A stretch of DNA of 64,000 bases from Prinsepia uniflora (GCA_032719365.1 CM064873.1:49536955-49600954), one strand, 5' to 3'; shown: positions 1-10,704, numbered from the stretch's first letter. A program made the numbers and translations. Notes: a model not told the origin generated them from the sequence alone.

Positions 1-128
1 ATAACCCTCTGGAGACAAAAGTCCTCCTACTAGGTGAACCTAGAGGTTTAAATGCTTATCTTAACAAGATTGAGTCTTTTATTTTCTGTTTTTCTAAGGG
101 ACTAGCAAAATATAAGTTTGGGGATATT
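1..128 (+). mobile_element. 3' internal end of a Tat/Athila-like Ty3/gypsy element, with polypurine tract
   Basis: The stretch ends in AAGTTTGGGGATATT directly before an LTR that starts TGATAAG. A purine-rich tract just 5' of TG is what the 3' end of an LTR-retrotransposon internal region looks like, so the body of this plus-strand element lies left of the window. No coding sequence is visible in these 128 bases. The Tat/Athila assignment rests on the general look of the tract and LTR and is tentative. Confidence 0.5.
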
Positions 129-2925
129 TGATAAGTCACCAATTGAGCATTATTTCAATGATATTTCTTATCCCTTTTACTTATCTTTTGATTATAATCA
201 TTCAAACAATAGGAGAAAATGATACATTTTGTGAAGTTTGTGCAGATTGCTTAGTTGAGGTTTAAATCATGTTTTGCAAAGAATATGACAATTCCAAGGC
301 TATATCATCAAGAACTCATCAAGGACTCACAAAGGGCCACATCATCTCCCATTTACACGGTCAAGATCCCCCAGGATCCTAAAAAATGTGGCTGTCCCTA
401 ATTCCTCCCAAAATTACGATTAAGGTGTTTTATGTGATTACTTATGCATCAAGTAAGCTTTGGACGAATTTGCCTTCCTTTTTAAATGAGGAATGACGTG
501 AATTGACTTGAATAAGAAGACTTAAAGATGTCCTTATCAGATCTTGAAGTTAAAGGTGCAAGAAACAAGGAAAATGAAGTTTTTTGGAAACCAAGAAACT
601 CAAGAGAATCAAGAAACATGGCTAGGGTTAATTAACCTTACCCTTAGCCGCAATTTTCATCTCCTTTATTTTAGTAATCTTGTGATCTGATTTGGAAAGA
701 TATTAAATCAATTCCTAGCCAAGGATGAAGTCAAGAAGTGGATTAAAGAAGGAAAAGAAGCTTCCTTATTCAAGAAGGAACCAAAAAATGCGGCAAAGCT
801 CCTTTTCACGGTTACACTTGATTTCCTCCTTAGTTTGGTTTTTTGTTTTCCCATTCTTATAGGGAGATTCTAGGGCAGGTGTTAGGGGATATAAATAGTT
901 GATTTTCTCATTATTTAGGATTCCCAATTTACCTCATAAGGTGCCAAAACTTGTTGAAATTTCTTCTTAAAGTTTATACACTAGTAGCCGCAATTTTCCC
1001 TTTTGTTCAAGTTTTGGATTCATTCTTGTATCTTCTTTGTGACATGAAGCTTGGGAGAAGAAGATGTAATGACCCGTCCCAGAAATTAGGGTTAAGACAG
1101 TGATTAAGATGGGATTAGTGAGCTTAATCGGGGGTTAGTTGGTCCCGATAAGGTTGTTAGGGTGGAATGACGATTTTGCCCCTAGGTTGGGCAAATAGTT
1201 GACTTTTAGTTCGGATGGTCAAATGGACTTTGACTAGTGATTGTGACGTAGTTAAGGACGTCACGAATCCGTAGACAGGTGGCACGCCCGATTCCGACAT
1301 CCGAGGAGGAAGTTATGATGTTCGGAAGGTTGAGGGCATAACCGTAATTTGGTTAAAATAGGGGGAAAGTTGACTTTTCGTACGAACGGGTTTTGACACG
1401 TTGACCTAGGATCGTTAGATAGATCTCGTCGTCCTGATTTCGATGACAGGCGGCACGTATTCATCGGACTTACGATGTGTGAGTTACGGGTCTAGACAGG
1501 TAGTGGCAAAATTGTAATTTTGACTTAAAAGGAGGGGCATTTTGGTCTTTGTGCTCTGGGATTTGTGCAGCAGAGAGGGACAAGTGGATGGCTGTGATTG
1601 GGCCATTTGTGTGAGAAGGGACAGGATTGTGACATGTGGCAAAGGGCTAGAGGGTTCCAGGAGTTGCACGAGTCCAATAATTTGGGGATTTTGGGCGGTG
1701 TACCGTGTGTGTTCTTCGACCCAGAGAGAAACAGAGGGAGAGAATTGAGAGAATTGGGACGGTGATTGTGTGAGTTTGTGTTAATTGGTGAGGGGGTGAG
1801 TGACCAGAGAGTGAGGGAGAGCTAGGGAGAAGGTTAGGAGGTGCGGTGGCTGTGTGTGTGGGAGTTGAGAGCCACGGGAAATCAGGGAGAAAACAGAGAG
1901 GAAGTGAGTGATTTTGGTGGTGGTGTGGCCGTGTACGGTGCAAGTGGACTCGTGGTGGTGTCGTGAGGGGTGAGAGAAGTCGACCAGCCCCAGCAGAGCT
2001 CGCGACGGTGACCGGAGGACAAGTAATTCCTCATCCCCATTTATTTGCTCTGTTTTGCCGATTAGGTTCAGACGCTAAGTTGTAGCTTTATGGGCTGAAT
2101 CGAGGAGTCTAGTAAGGTCTAGGGGACTCAGTTGAGTCCTAGGCAGCTGCTGGTTGTGCTGCCGTGACGGGGAGTGCACGGTGGAGGCTAGTACGACGGA
2201 GAGTACTGGTGTGCTCTATTTTGCCGTCGATTTTCAAATCGAAAGTCGTGGGTTTTGGGCGTGAGTCGACGGTCTTGGTGAGTTGGGTGAGGTTTAGGAC
2301 GGTCCTAGGAAGAGTTTTAGGTAGCCACCGTGTTGGGGGAAGACCTGGGTGGCCGGAGAAGGAATCAGGGGTTTATCGAGTATTGGTTTCGAGCTTAAGT
2401 CGACGAGTTGTAGGTTGAGTCGAGGTGCCTGAGTAAGGGGAACTGGTAGATTAGGTCTGGACGATACAGATGGTGAAGAAAGGAGTCAATTTGGTGGCGG
2501 TACGGTGGAGAACCACTCTCTCCGGTTCTGTTTGTAGGAACTGTGTCGAACCGGGTCGACCAGAGGTAGACGATGCACTGTAGCAGGCGCGTGAGGCCTA
2601 CGCGCAGCCACTTTGGGCGGCGCATGGGGGCACGTGCGTCGGTGTTTGGGGAAAGTGTCAACATGGTTTTTGGTCTAGGTGTTGTGACGAGTCCTTTGGA
2701 ATTGGTTTCAGGTTGTTCGGACGTCGTTTGAGGTTAGTTCCGCGAGGTGGAAGGTTTAGGGTTCTAGTTCGTTACGATTAAGACCCGGGGATTTTTGGGG
2801 AAAATTAGATGGACCTTCGTAGTTGTGTTAGTAACGTACTTTGGCGGTTGTTGACAGGATCGGGACTTCCCGAGGAAGCTGAGGAACGTACGAGACGTTC
2901 GGGACACGATTGAGGGCTCGGTACT

Positions 2926-3825
2926 GTGAGTAGACCCCTTCTCTAAACACGAGCATGCATAACTGCTTTTAACTACTTATTTTATGATTTTACATGTGAT
3001 CTCATGATGGTTGAATATGCTATAACTGTTTTACTTAATTGCACGTTTTTCGAGAAAGTACGGTTTTCAGCACGTTTTACGAGAAAGACTTGATTTCTGA
3101 TTATGGTGCCGGGATTTTGGGGATTTCAAACGATAAGTGATTTTCAATGATTATAAGTGGATTTTGGAACATGGTTTCGATGATCAAGGATTTTCGGTTT
3201 TAGAATCGGATTTTGGTAACGAGATTTGGTTTTAAAGTTGAAAAGTGGATTCCGGATTTGGGTTCGGAATGACGGTTGGGATGCCGGAAGGGCATCGGAC
3301 CAGTGATTTCGGATTCGAGTTTGGATATGAATTTAGAAATGGTTTTCAAATGGTTTGGATTGGATTTGCTGGATCTGGTTTTTGGGTTTAAAGACCCGGA
3401 TTGAGTTTAAAGACTCGGGAGTTTAAAGACTCGGATATATTGATATTTCCCCCGTAGGCTTGTTGAGTTTAAAGACTCGGGAGTTTAAAGACTCGGATAT
3501 TATTGAGGCCTGGATTGAGTTTAAAGACTCGGGAGTTTAAAGACTCGGATAGGTCCAGCAGGTTTGATCGAAAAATGATGATTGGATATTCACGGTTTAT
3601 GATAAGGTTTTATGATGCTTATGATATGATTTCTATAACTGTTTTTATAGTGTTTCTGTTTCTTATGATGCTTTTATGGTGATTGGTTTATAACTGTTTT
3701 AATAACTGGGATATGCATGTAGTTTCAAAACGGAGGGCTAAAACCCGGTTTTCTTTTAAAATGGTTTTGGAAACTTTTCTTTTATTCTGGTCCACTCACA
3801 TTTTCTGTTTTAAATTGCCCTCCAG
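2926..3825 (+). other. Candidate LTR intron of C1 with paired ends
   Basis: The 5' end reads GTGAGTAGACC (2926-2936). GGTCCACTCAC (3789-3799) is its reverse complement with one mismatch. GGAGGGC (3732-3738) pairs with GCCCTCC (3817-3823), which directly precedes the AG at 3824-3825. Both ends fit plant splice-site consensus. Splicing is inferred, not shown. Confidence 0.45.
3384..3546 (+). repeat. Hairpin array in LTR C1 (7 units)
   Basis: One GGGTTTAAAGACCC unit (3384) and six GAGTTTAAAGACTC units (3403, 3419, 3465, 3481, 3517, 3533) lie between the inverted pair GCTGGATCT (3368-3376) and AGGTCCAGC (3551-3559). Each unit can fold as a 4-5 bp stem. The two unit types differ by a compensatory G-C to A-T change. 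Confidence 0.8.
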
Positions 3826-4130
3826 GTCGTGGAGCTAGCGCGGGGTGTCGACGTCGAGGCAACGTCTGAGGCATAGAAGTCACGAGAGTGATTCCGGAGT
3901 GTTGTAAAGTTTCCGTGTGCGTGTATCTAGTTATCGGTTTTTCGTTCTTGTATACTTAGAACTATGCTCTGTAAACTTTTAACTTCAGGATGTTTATAGT
4001 TTCTCCTGCGTCTGACTGTGTAGTTGACGGGTTATCGTGAGTTTACTTTAGTTTTTGTGTCGGGTTGTCAGACGGGAGCAGGATTTACCTCGGGTTTCGG
4101 GGTGAAACCGGGGTGGATCCTGACAGAAGA

Positions 4131-4413
4131 TGTCACGACCGGACCTTCTCCAACAAGATATTGTCCACTTTGGGCCCAGCCCTCAAGGTTTTGTTCCCGG
4201 AAGCTCACGTGCAACTTCCCAGTGGGTTACCCACCGTAGTATTGCACCAGCCTCAACTCGCTTAACTTTGGAGTTCCAAAGGAATCCAAAGTCAATGAAC
4301 TCCCAAAGGCCTCCTGTTGGATTGATGTGTGCCTACACATATAAGGCGCATCATTCAGATCCCCCGGACGATGTGGGATTGCTAACCATGCCTCCAACAC
4401 ACGGGTCGTGACA
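4131..4413 (-). repeat. Cassandra LTR (minus unit, 3' LTR)
   Basis: This 283-bp LTR starts TGTCACGACC and ends GGGTCGTGACA. It is inverted relative to the LTRs at 4631-4914 and 4999-5282. It is followed by ATCCACCCTCC, the reverse complement of a polypurine tract. Confidence 0.75.
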
Positions 4414-4487
4414 ATCCACCCTCCTTGGGGCCTAGCGTCCTCGCTGGCACACTCAATTCCAGCCAGGGTTGGGCTCTGATACCAAAT

Positions 4488-4630
4488 TGTCACGACCCGA
4501 CCTTCTTTAACAAGATATTGTCCGCTTCGGGCCCAACCCTAACGGTTTTTTTCTCGGGAGCTCACGTGCAACTTCTCAGTGGGTCACCCATCCTGGTATT
4601 GCACCAGCGTCAACTCCTTAACTTTGGAGT
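4488..4630 (-). repeat. Truncated Cassandra LTR (minus unit)
   Basis: About half an LTR. It ends inside the reversed 5S-like part (AACTTTGGAGTT), where the plus-strand unit begins at 4631. The break point lies at the reversed 5S C-box-like sequence, consistent with a rearrangement between inverted copies. Confidence 0.7.
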
Positions 4631-4914
4631 TGTAAAACTCGTGTCTTGTGAAGAACGGTGACGAATCTCACATCTCTCAGGGAGAGAAATGTGAAGTAAC
4701 TTATATGTGTGGACACATATGTATCTAACGCGAGGGATTTTGGGAGTTCACTAGCTTTGGATTCCTAGAGAACTCCAAAGTTAAGCGAGTAGAGGCTGGC
4801 GCAATCCTAGGATGGATGACCTACTAGGAAGTTACACGTGAGTTCCCAGAAACAAAACTGTGAGGGCTGGGCCCAAAGCGGACAATATCATGCTAGATGG
4901 GTCGGGTCGTGACA
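4631..4914 (+). repeat. Cassandra LTR (plus unit, 5' LTR)
   Basis: This 284-bp LTR starts TGTAAAACTCG and ends GGGTCGTGACA, followed by primer site TGGTATCATAGC. It contains the best-preserved 5S-like segment of the window (about 4770-4846). Confidence 0.75.
4770..4846 (+). other. 5S-rRNA-like segment in the Cassandra LTR
   Basis: The segment reads AACTCCAAAGTTAAGCGAGT, then about 20 bases later CCTAGGATGGATGACCTACT and AGGAAGTTACACGTG. These line up with the plant 5S rRNA core that carries the A box, intermediate element and C box of its internal RNA polymerase III promoter. It is a retrotransposon-borne copy, not a functional 5S gene. A second copy lies at about 5128-5213. Confidence 0.75.
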
Positions 4915-4998
4915 AAATGGTATCATAGCTGGTCCCCGACTGGAAGTGTGCTAGCAAGGAAGCTGGGCCCCAAGGGGGGGGGGGGGGAGGGGGTGGAT

Positions 4999-5282
4999 TG
5001 TAAGACCCGTGTCTTGTGAAGAACGATGAACAGTCCCACATCGCTCGAGGAGGGAAAGGTGAAGTGCCTTATATGTCTGAGCACGTATCTATCTAGCACG
5101 AGGCCATTTGGGAGCTCACTGGCTTTTGATTCCTAGGGAACTACAAAGTTAAGTGAGTATAGGATGGTGCAATCCCGGGATGGGTGGCATACTGGGAAGT
5201 TACACATGTGTTCTCAGAAATAAAACCATGAGGGTTGGGCCCAAAGCTGACAATATCGTGCTAGATGGGTCGGGTCGTGACA
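4999..5282 (+). repeat. Cassandra LTR (plus unit, 3' LTR)
   Basis: This 284-bp LTR starts TGTAAGACCCG after a purine tract of G runs and TGGAT. It ends GGGTCGTGACA and is followed by target duplication GAAGA (5283-5287). Confidence 0.75.
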
Positions 5283-7611
5283 GAAGATGTGTTCGTGCTA
5301 CTTCTCTTATGCCTCGTCAATCATAGTATTTATGTTTCTCAATCCCTAATCTCTTTAAGTTTATATGCATTCAATTATGATGTTTGTTAACTTAGATATG
5401 TGTGAGTAGTTTCCTTTAGGATTAGGGATGTTTGAAGCCCTAGCCATGTTAGTTCATAATTGCATTTGTGGATGTTGATTATGGTTGTTATGTATGACTA
5501 AATTTGTTGGATTACTGCACTTCATGAACTCAATTTACACTTATAAGTTTGATCACCTTGTTTGTGTATAATTGTAGATGTAATTACTTGACGGATCACC
5601 TCGTTGTTTGTGCATCACCTTGAAATTTATAGCATCATGTTTAAGAGGGGAAATCTTATTCGTAATCGAAACTCATGACTCACTAGAATTGCACATCACT
5701 TTTCTAGGGATAGTGTAGTGTCATCAAATTTTCTTCATGGTTCATGCATTATCACGCACCAACAATAGTAGTTGTTTAAGGGCGGACACATCACGCTTAA
5801 ACATGCAATCTAAGAGAAGATAATATGTGTGGGGTGAGCCTTAGCCGGACCCCTACATAGGTACTTAATTTAGATACATGCATCTTAATATAATCAACAA
5901 AATCTATGAAGAACTATAATTGGTAAAGGTGGATGACAAGTCCTAATTCGTCCTAATCGTCCAAGAAACTTTCTAATCAAGTTTTCATCATTTTGCACTT
6001 TGTTTTCATCATTCAATTTCGTGATAATCACCACTGAAAATCCCCCAACATTTTTGTGCTTCTTAATCTAGTCACTTAATTCTAAACTAAGTGGATTCAC
6101 GTTGAACAAGTCCTCGAGGGATCGACCTTTGCAAACCTACTATACTAGTGATACGATTTTGTGCACTTGAAAAATATTACATTAGGAGTTTATCATTCAT
6201 ACTCTCTTGGTTGATAAATCTTCTATCAACAAACAAAAGATACTACCACATCCTAAACAGGATAATCAGAGTACGCAACTCTACGTGATGCCTCACCATT
6301 CACACTGCCCGTGTCCGCGATCAACCTAGGGGGTGCCAAAACCAAGAAAAGGTATGAGTGGATGATAAAAAAAAAGTATTGGAAAAACATATTCCGAAAT
6401 TAACAATTAAACCCTCCATTTTATAAAAAACACACATACATAATCAAAGAAATCATTGCTTTTAAATAAACCACCAAACATGTACGTAAACCATTGGGTC
6501 CAACCCAAAACCACATAGATATATAAAGGCCCTCTCGCCTACAATTCAAAGAAAATATCGGCTCTAAGCAATTTTGAAAATCCATGCACACATTATGAGG
6601 GATGAAAGTCAAACCTGATCTCGTTGGTCCAACCAGCGATAAGTCAAACCTCATCCCGCTAGTCCAACTAGTATCCCATCTGTACTACCAGTAGTTGTCT
6701 ACGGATCTACAGAGTCCAACTCCGTCAGCACGTGTCAATCTTAGCTCTGACCACGTTCAAGTCCGTCTCTAGGTATCCTCGGAGTCCACTCTAGATATAG
6801 CAATCCAATAGCCCGAGGTTGACCAATCCAGCACATATAGTATAACGAATCAAAATACGATTTGAACTGGGCACCAGGCCAAAACAGTTTCCATCTCGGG
6901 CACCAGCCCAAAACTCAATTTTCCAAAAACCATCATAATTCAAATTCCAGAATAATAGCAAATAACATATTTCAAATCCAATCATTTATTCAGCAATTAT
7001 ATTCATGCTAAACCATAGCATAAAATGAGTAAGACATATAATTATCCATGTATCAGAGTTATGAAAGAAACAGTTCACTCACAGTACTGCCGAGCGCTCA
7101 AAACATGAGCCGTAAGCCAATTCGAAGCCTCTGGGACCTCCGGGCTTGTCAAAGTCACACCCGAGGGTCATTAACAATCTATACGAGTTTATACATGAGA
7201 CCCCTAAAAAACTCGGAACCAAAAACGCATCTTGAACAAGCTTCCTGAGGAGAAAGACCTCCAAAACACCAATCTCACGTTCTCTGATAGACCTAAAATC
7301 ACCACCATTGGATTCATGAAGTCGAAACATTTCAAACAAGAATGGTTTCACCTCAAAATTCAAGTCCACACACCCACAAGTGCCGGTCAATGTTTTCACC
7401 ATGTGCGGCTAATGCTAGTGTCACCTACTGACGTCAGCCTTAGCTGACGTCACTTGGTATTTGATAGCACTAATAGCCACCACGTGGCATCCTTTGATAA
7501 GTGCCATGTGTCACCACCTGACAGGTGCCACGTCACTTGATGACGCCACCTGTTGACATCATGCTAACGTCACCCTTGCCACGTCAGCTCTGATAGGTCC
7601 TTGACAACTCT

Positions 7612-7779
7612 CCACGTGGCATCAACCTTGGTCTGCCACGTGGCATCAAACTTGGTCTGCCACTTGGCATCAACCTTGGTCTGCCACGTGGCATCAACCT
7701 TGGTCTGCCACGTGGCATCAAACTTGGTCTGCCACGTGGCATCAACCTTGGTCTACCATGTGGCTTGACAAGATGACAT
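7612..7779 (+). repeat. 24-bp tandem repeat with G-box cores (7 units) inside LTR D
   Basis: Seven units start at 7612, 7636, 7660, 7684, 7708, 7732 and 7756, an exact 24-bp period. Five units carry the palindrome CCACGTGG; unit 3 has CCACTTGG and unit 7 has CCATGTGG. CCACGTGG is the core of the plant G-box bound by bZIP and bHLH factors. The matching place in the other D LTR (about 47930-47960) has only one to two degenerate units, so the expansion is specific to this copy. Confidence 0.85.
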
Positions 7780-8913
7780 GGCGTGCCATGTCATCGTCAT
7801 CAACCTCTCGTGGGTTAACCGACGAGCATTATAACAGGTTGTTCGATCCAAATCATTACCCAGTCCTATCTTCGCCGTTTATCAACCATTTTCAATCATT
7901 CTTTTACCCCTAGACTCGTCTCTTACCCAGAAAGTGAGCTACGGTGTAACGACCCGTCCTGGGAGTCGGGATTAGTAAAGTCATTAGTAATGGATTAGTA
8001 ATCTTAATAGGTGTTTCATTGGTTACGTTTGGCTCGTTAGCGTAAAATGACGATTTTACCCTTGGTTTGGGCAAAAAGTTGACTTTTAGTTTGGGCAGTC
8101 AATTGGGCATTTACCGATGACCGTGACGTAGTTCGGGACGTCACGAGTCTGTAGACAGGTGGCACGCCTGATTCCGACATCCGAGGAGGAAATTATGATG
8201 TTCGGAAGGTTGAGGGCATTATCGTAATTTGGTTAAAATAGAGGGAAAAGTTGACTTTTCGTACGACAGGGTTTTTGTACGTAGACCTAGGACCGTTAGG
8301 TAGATCTCGTCGTCCTGAGTTCAACGACAGGTGGCATGCCTTCATCGAACTTCGGACGAGTGAGATACGGGTCTAGGAAGTGAAGGGTAAAATCGTAATT
8401 TGGACATCACAAGGGTATTTTGGTCTTTTTGTGCCTTGGGATGCGTGCAATCAGATTGGGACACGTGTAGAGAGCTGGTTGGATATTTTGGGTTTGGACC
8501 ACAGTATGTTGGACACGTGGGAGATACCTAGAGGGTTCTAGTCGGTTTGGGTGTGCACGGCTACAATTTTATGGCTGTGCAATCGTGTAATTTGTTCACA
8601 GAGAGGGAAAAACAGGGAGAGTGAGACCGTGAGAGTTGTTGATCGATTCCTAGTATTGGAAGGCTTGGGGCTTGAGTGTTTGATCAAGGACGGGTTGGTG
8701 AGTGTTTAATTATGGTATAGTGAGGATTGGACGGCGATTGTGTGTAAGTCGTGAGCTGAAACTCAGGGGAACAGAGCAGAGACACCGTGCACGGTTGTGC
8801 ACCCCAGTTGATCAAACCATCAAATTGGACGAGTGGAGGTGTTCAGTGACTTGAGAGGAGTCGTGTGGACTCAGTGGAGTACGGCGGCGAGCACAGCGGA
8901 TGTCAGAGCACAG

Positions 8914-9570
8914 GTAAGTGTTCACTGTCCCCTATTTTTCCAGTTTTTTGCAAAGTTAAAGTCATGAAGGTTGGGACTGAGCTGAAGGGTTCTGTGGGTT
9001 CTATTAGGTTTAGGAAGTCCCTAGGAACCGTCTGGTTGTGAAGCCGTGACGGGGGAGTTCGTGGTTGGCCTGGAACCTAAACAGAGTTTTGGGTGGTTTC
9101 TGGTTCGAGCTGGGGAAGACGGGTTAGAGGCTATGATGTCTAGTTTTTAGGATTGGAATTAGTTGCTAGAAGGAGGACGAAGCTAAGGGGATTGAGAGGA
9201 ACAGAATTGGCTGAGGGACGGCGGAGAACCGTCACGCCGGTTCGGTTCGATTAGACCGGTCTGAACCGGGTGAACTGAGGTTGACGATGACACTGTAGCA
9301 GGCGCGTGAAGCCCACGCGCAGCCACTTTGGGCGGCGTGTGAGGGCGCGTGGGGAGGAATCTGAGAAACCTTCCAAGATGGTTTTGAGTCTAAATGTTTT
9401 AACGAATCTTTTGGGACAAGTTTTGGGACAATCGGATAACGTCTCGGGTTAGTTTTAAGTGGTTGAGGGTTTAGGGTCCCGTTTACGTACGTTTAGAAGT
9501 TCGGGAAAATTATGGGACTTGAGTAGGACTTTTGTGAAGTAGTTAGTAACCTCGTTGTGGCTTTGGACAG
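8914..9570 (+). other. Candidate first LTR intron of C2
   Basis: A strong donor, CAG|GTAAGT at 8914, and an acceptor, CTTTGGACAG|G ending at 9570, enclose 657 bp. Other families have matching pairs: 17739-18192 in A1, 55881-56329 in F and complement 59039-59481 in G. The GC-rich conserved hairpin at 9302-9320 lies inside. Confidence 0.4.
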
Positions 9571-9648
9571 GTTCGGGAAAGCCGAGGATAGCCGAATAAC
9601 CGGGAACAGCGTAAGTACGCGCGTATCGAGGCGACGTCGAAATGGTCT

Positions 9649-10704
9649 GTGAGTGGACTTTGCTTTCTAACTCTTGATGCATGCATATATGTTTTTAATA
9701 TGTTTTCATACGTGATTCTATGATTTGATTTATGATTGTGATGATTTATGGTTTGTGCATGTTTTTCGAGGAAATAACGGTATTTCACGTTTTACGGGAT
9801 TTTGACGGATATTGTGATTTAAACCTGGTTTTAATGATTTGATTTCAAAGGAAGAAAAAGGATTTCGGAAAAGTGGTTTTTAAGAAACGTGATTTTGGGT
9901 TTTGGAATCGGAATTCCGGGTGACGATTCGGGACTTGAAAGTGGATTTCCGGGTTTGGGTTCGGAATGGTTATTCCGGATGCCGGCTTACGGAATGATGG
10001 TTGCAGACTCGGATCTGGAAAGGAAATGGATGTGAGTTCTGGATTTGGATTCGGAATGACGGTTCTGGATGCCGGAAGGGCTACGGACCAGTGGTTTCCG
10101 ATTCGGGTTTGGATATGGAAATGGAAAAAGGTTTTCAAATGGTTTTGATTGGATTTGCTGGATCTGGTTATTGGGTTTAAAGACCCGGATATTGTGATTG
10201 ACGGGGGACGGGCCCGGATTGGGTTTAAAGACCCGGATTGAGTTTAAAGACTCGGGAATTTAAAGACTCGGATATATTGATATTTCCCCCGTAGGCCTGT
10301 TGAGTTTAAAGACTCGGAGTTTAAAGACTCGAATAATTGAGGCCTGGATTGAGTTTAAAGACTCGGGAGTTTAAAGACTCGGATAGATCCAGCAGGTTCG
10401 ATGGGTGAAAATGTGGTTGCAAATGTGTTTTGGATTTCACTGAGAATTGATGATAGTGGTTTTCTGAGGTTTTGGGAAGTGGCCCGGAGGAAACGGTTTT
10501 TCGGTGGTTTTGGGCTGAGGCCTGGGATTTGGAAAAGGAAAATGGGTTTTGTTTTCGTATATGGTTTTATGATATGAGATTGATATGCATGCATTGGTTT
10601 TTAGGCGGAGGGTATAAATGTATATGTTTTCTGATGAAATGTTTTTTAATTTAAACTTTATTTTTGTACACACACAATCTTTTCGTGTTTTCGATACCCT
10701 CCAG
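9649..10704 (+). other. Candidate second LTR intron of C2
   Basis: The donor is GTGAGTGGAC (9649-9658). The acceptor is ATACCCTCCAG, ending at 10704. GGAGGGTAT (10607-10615) pairs perfectly with ATACCCTCC (10694-10702). The donor-complement copy is degenerate here. Confidence 0.4.
10173..10380 (+). repeat. Hairpin array in LTR C2 (8 units)
   Basis: Two GGGTTTAAAGACCC units are followed by five GAGTTTAAAGACTC units and one decayed unit. They are enclosed by a perfect 9-bp inverted pair, GCTGGATCT (10157-10165) and AGATCCAGC (10385-10393). Within the array, ACGGGGGA can pair with TCCCCCGT. Confidence 0.8.

Larger units (their letters stand above)
1065..4125 (+). mobile_element. Solo LTR C1 (Tekay/Del type)
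   Basis: This 3,061-bp solo LTR starts TGTAATGACCC and ends GGATCCTGACA, with 5-bp target duplications GAAGA at 1060-1064 and 4126-4130. It is homologous to the LTRs of the gag-bearing element at 38029-45779, which assigns the family. No internal sequence remains, so it is a product of LTR-LTR recombination. The U3 part holds the W-box-like GTTGACTTTT (about 1199 and 1373) and a block shared by all families, GTAGACAGGTGGCACG (from 1271). The R-U5 part holds the candidate intron and hairpin array listed separately. Confidence 0.85.
4131..5282. mobile_element. Inverted pair of Cassandra-type TRIMs
   Basis: The unit starts TGTCACGACC and ends GGTCGTGACA, and is flanked by GAAGA on both sides (4126-4130, 5283-5287). 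It consists of a minus-strand TRIM (LTR 4131-4413; internal domain with reversed polypurine tract and reversed primer site GCTCTGATACCA at 4473-4484; partial LTR 4488-4630) joined head to head to a plus-strand TRIM (LTR 4631-4914; primer site TGGTATCATAGC at 4918-4929; G-rich polypurine tract about 4972-4998; LTR 4999-5282). The LTRs are about 284 bp and contain 5S-rRNA-like sequence, the hallmark of Cassandra. Nothing is encoded, so mobilisation would need proteins from other elements. Confidence 0.8.
129..6195 (+). mobile_element. LTR T1 (3' LTR, Tat/Athila-like), split by nested insertions
   Basis: This LTR starts TGATAAG and ends TTATCA. Without its insertions (1065-5282 plus the duplicated target bases) it is about 1.85 kb. 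The two halves rejoin cleanly across the insertion at the GAAGA target. The right half matches LTR T2 (15286-19612) over hundreds of bases, for example around 5505-5625 against 16340-16460. TTCAT follows at 6196-6200 and would be the right target duplication; the left partner lies outside the window. T1 appears to be inserted in the 3' LTR of element D. Family placement is uncertain; identity as an LTR is fairly sure. Confidence 0.6.

Noticed and set aside
4770..4846. A functional 5S rRNA gene
   Set aside because: The 5S-like piece is incomplete, lies inside a TRIM LTR and is not in a tandem 5S array.
4972..4998. A G-run suspected as a sequencing artefact
   Set aside because: It sits exactly where a polypurine tract should be, directly before an LTR starting TG.
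6515..6532. A gene promoter at the TATATAAAGG string
   Set aside because: It lies in the D LTR on the strand opposite to the element's sense, with no open frame downstream.
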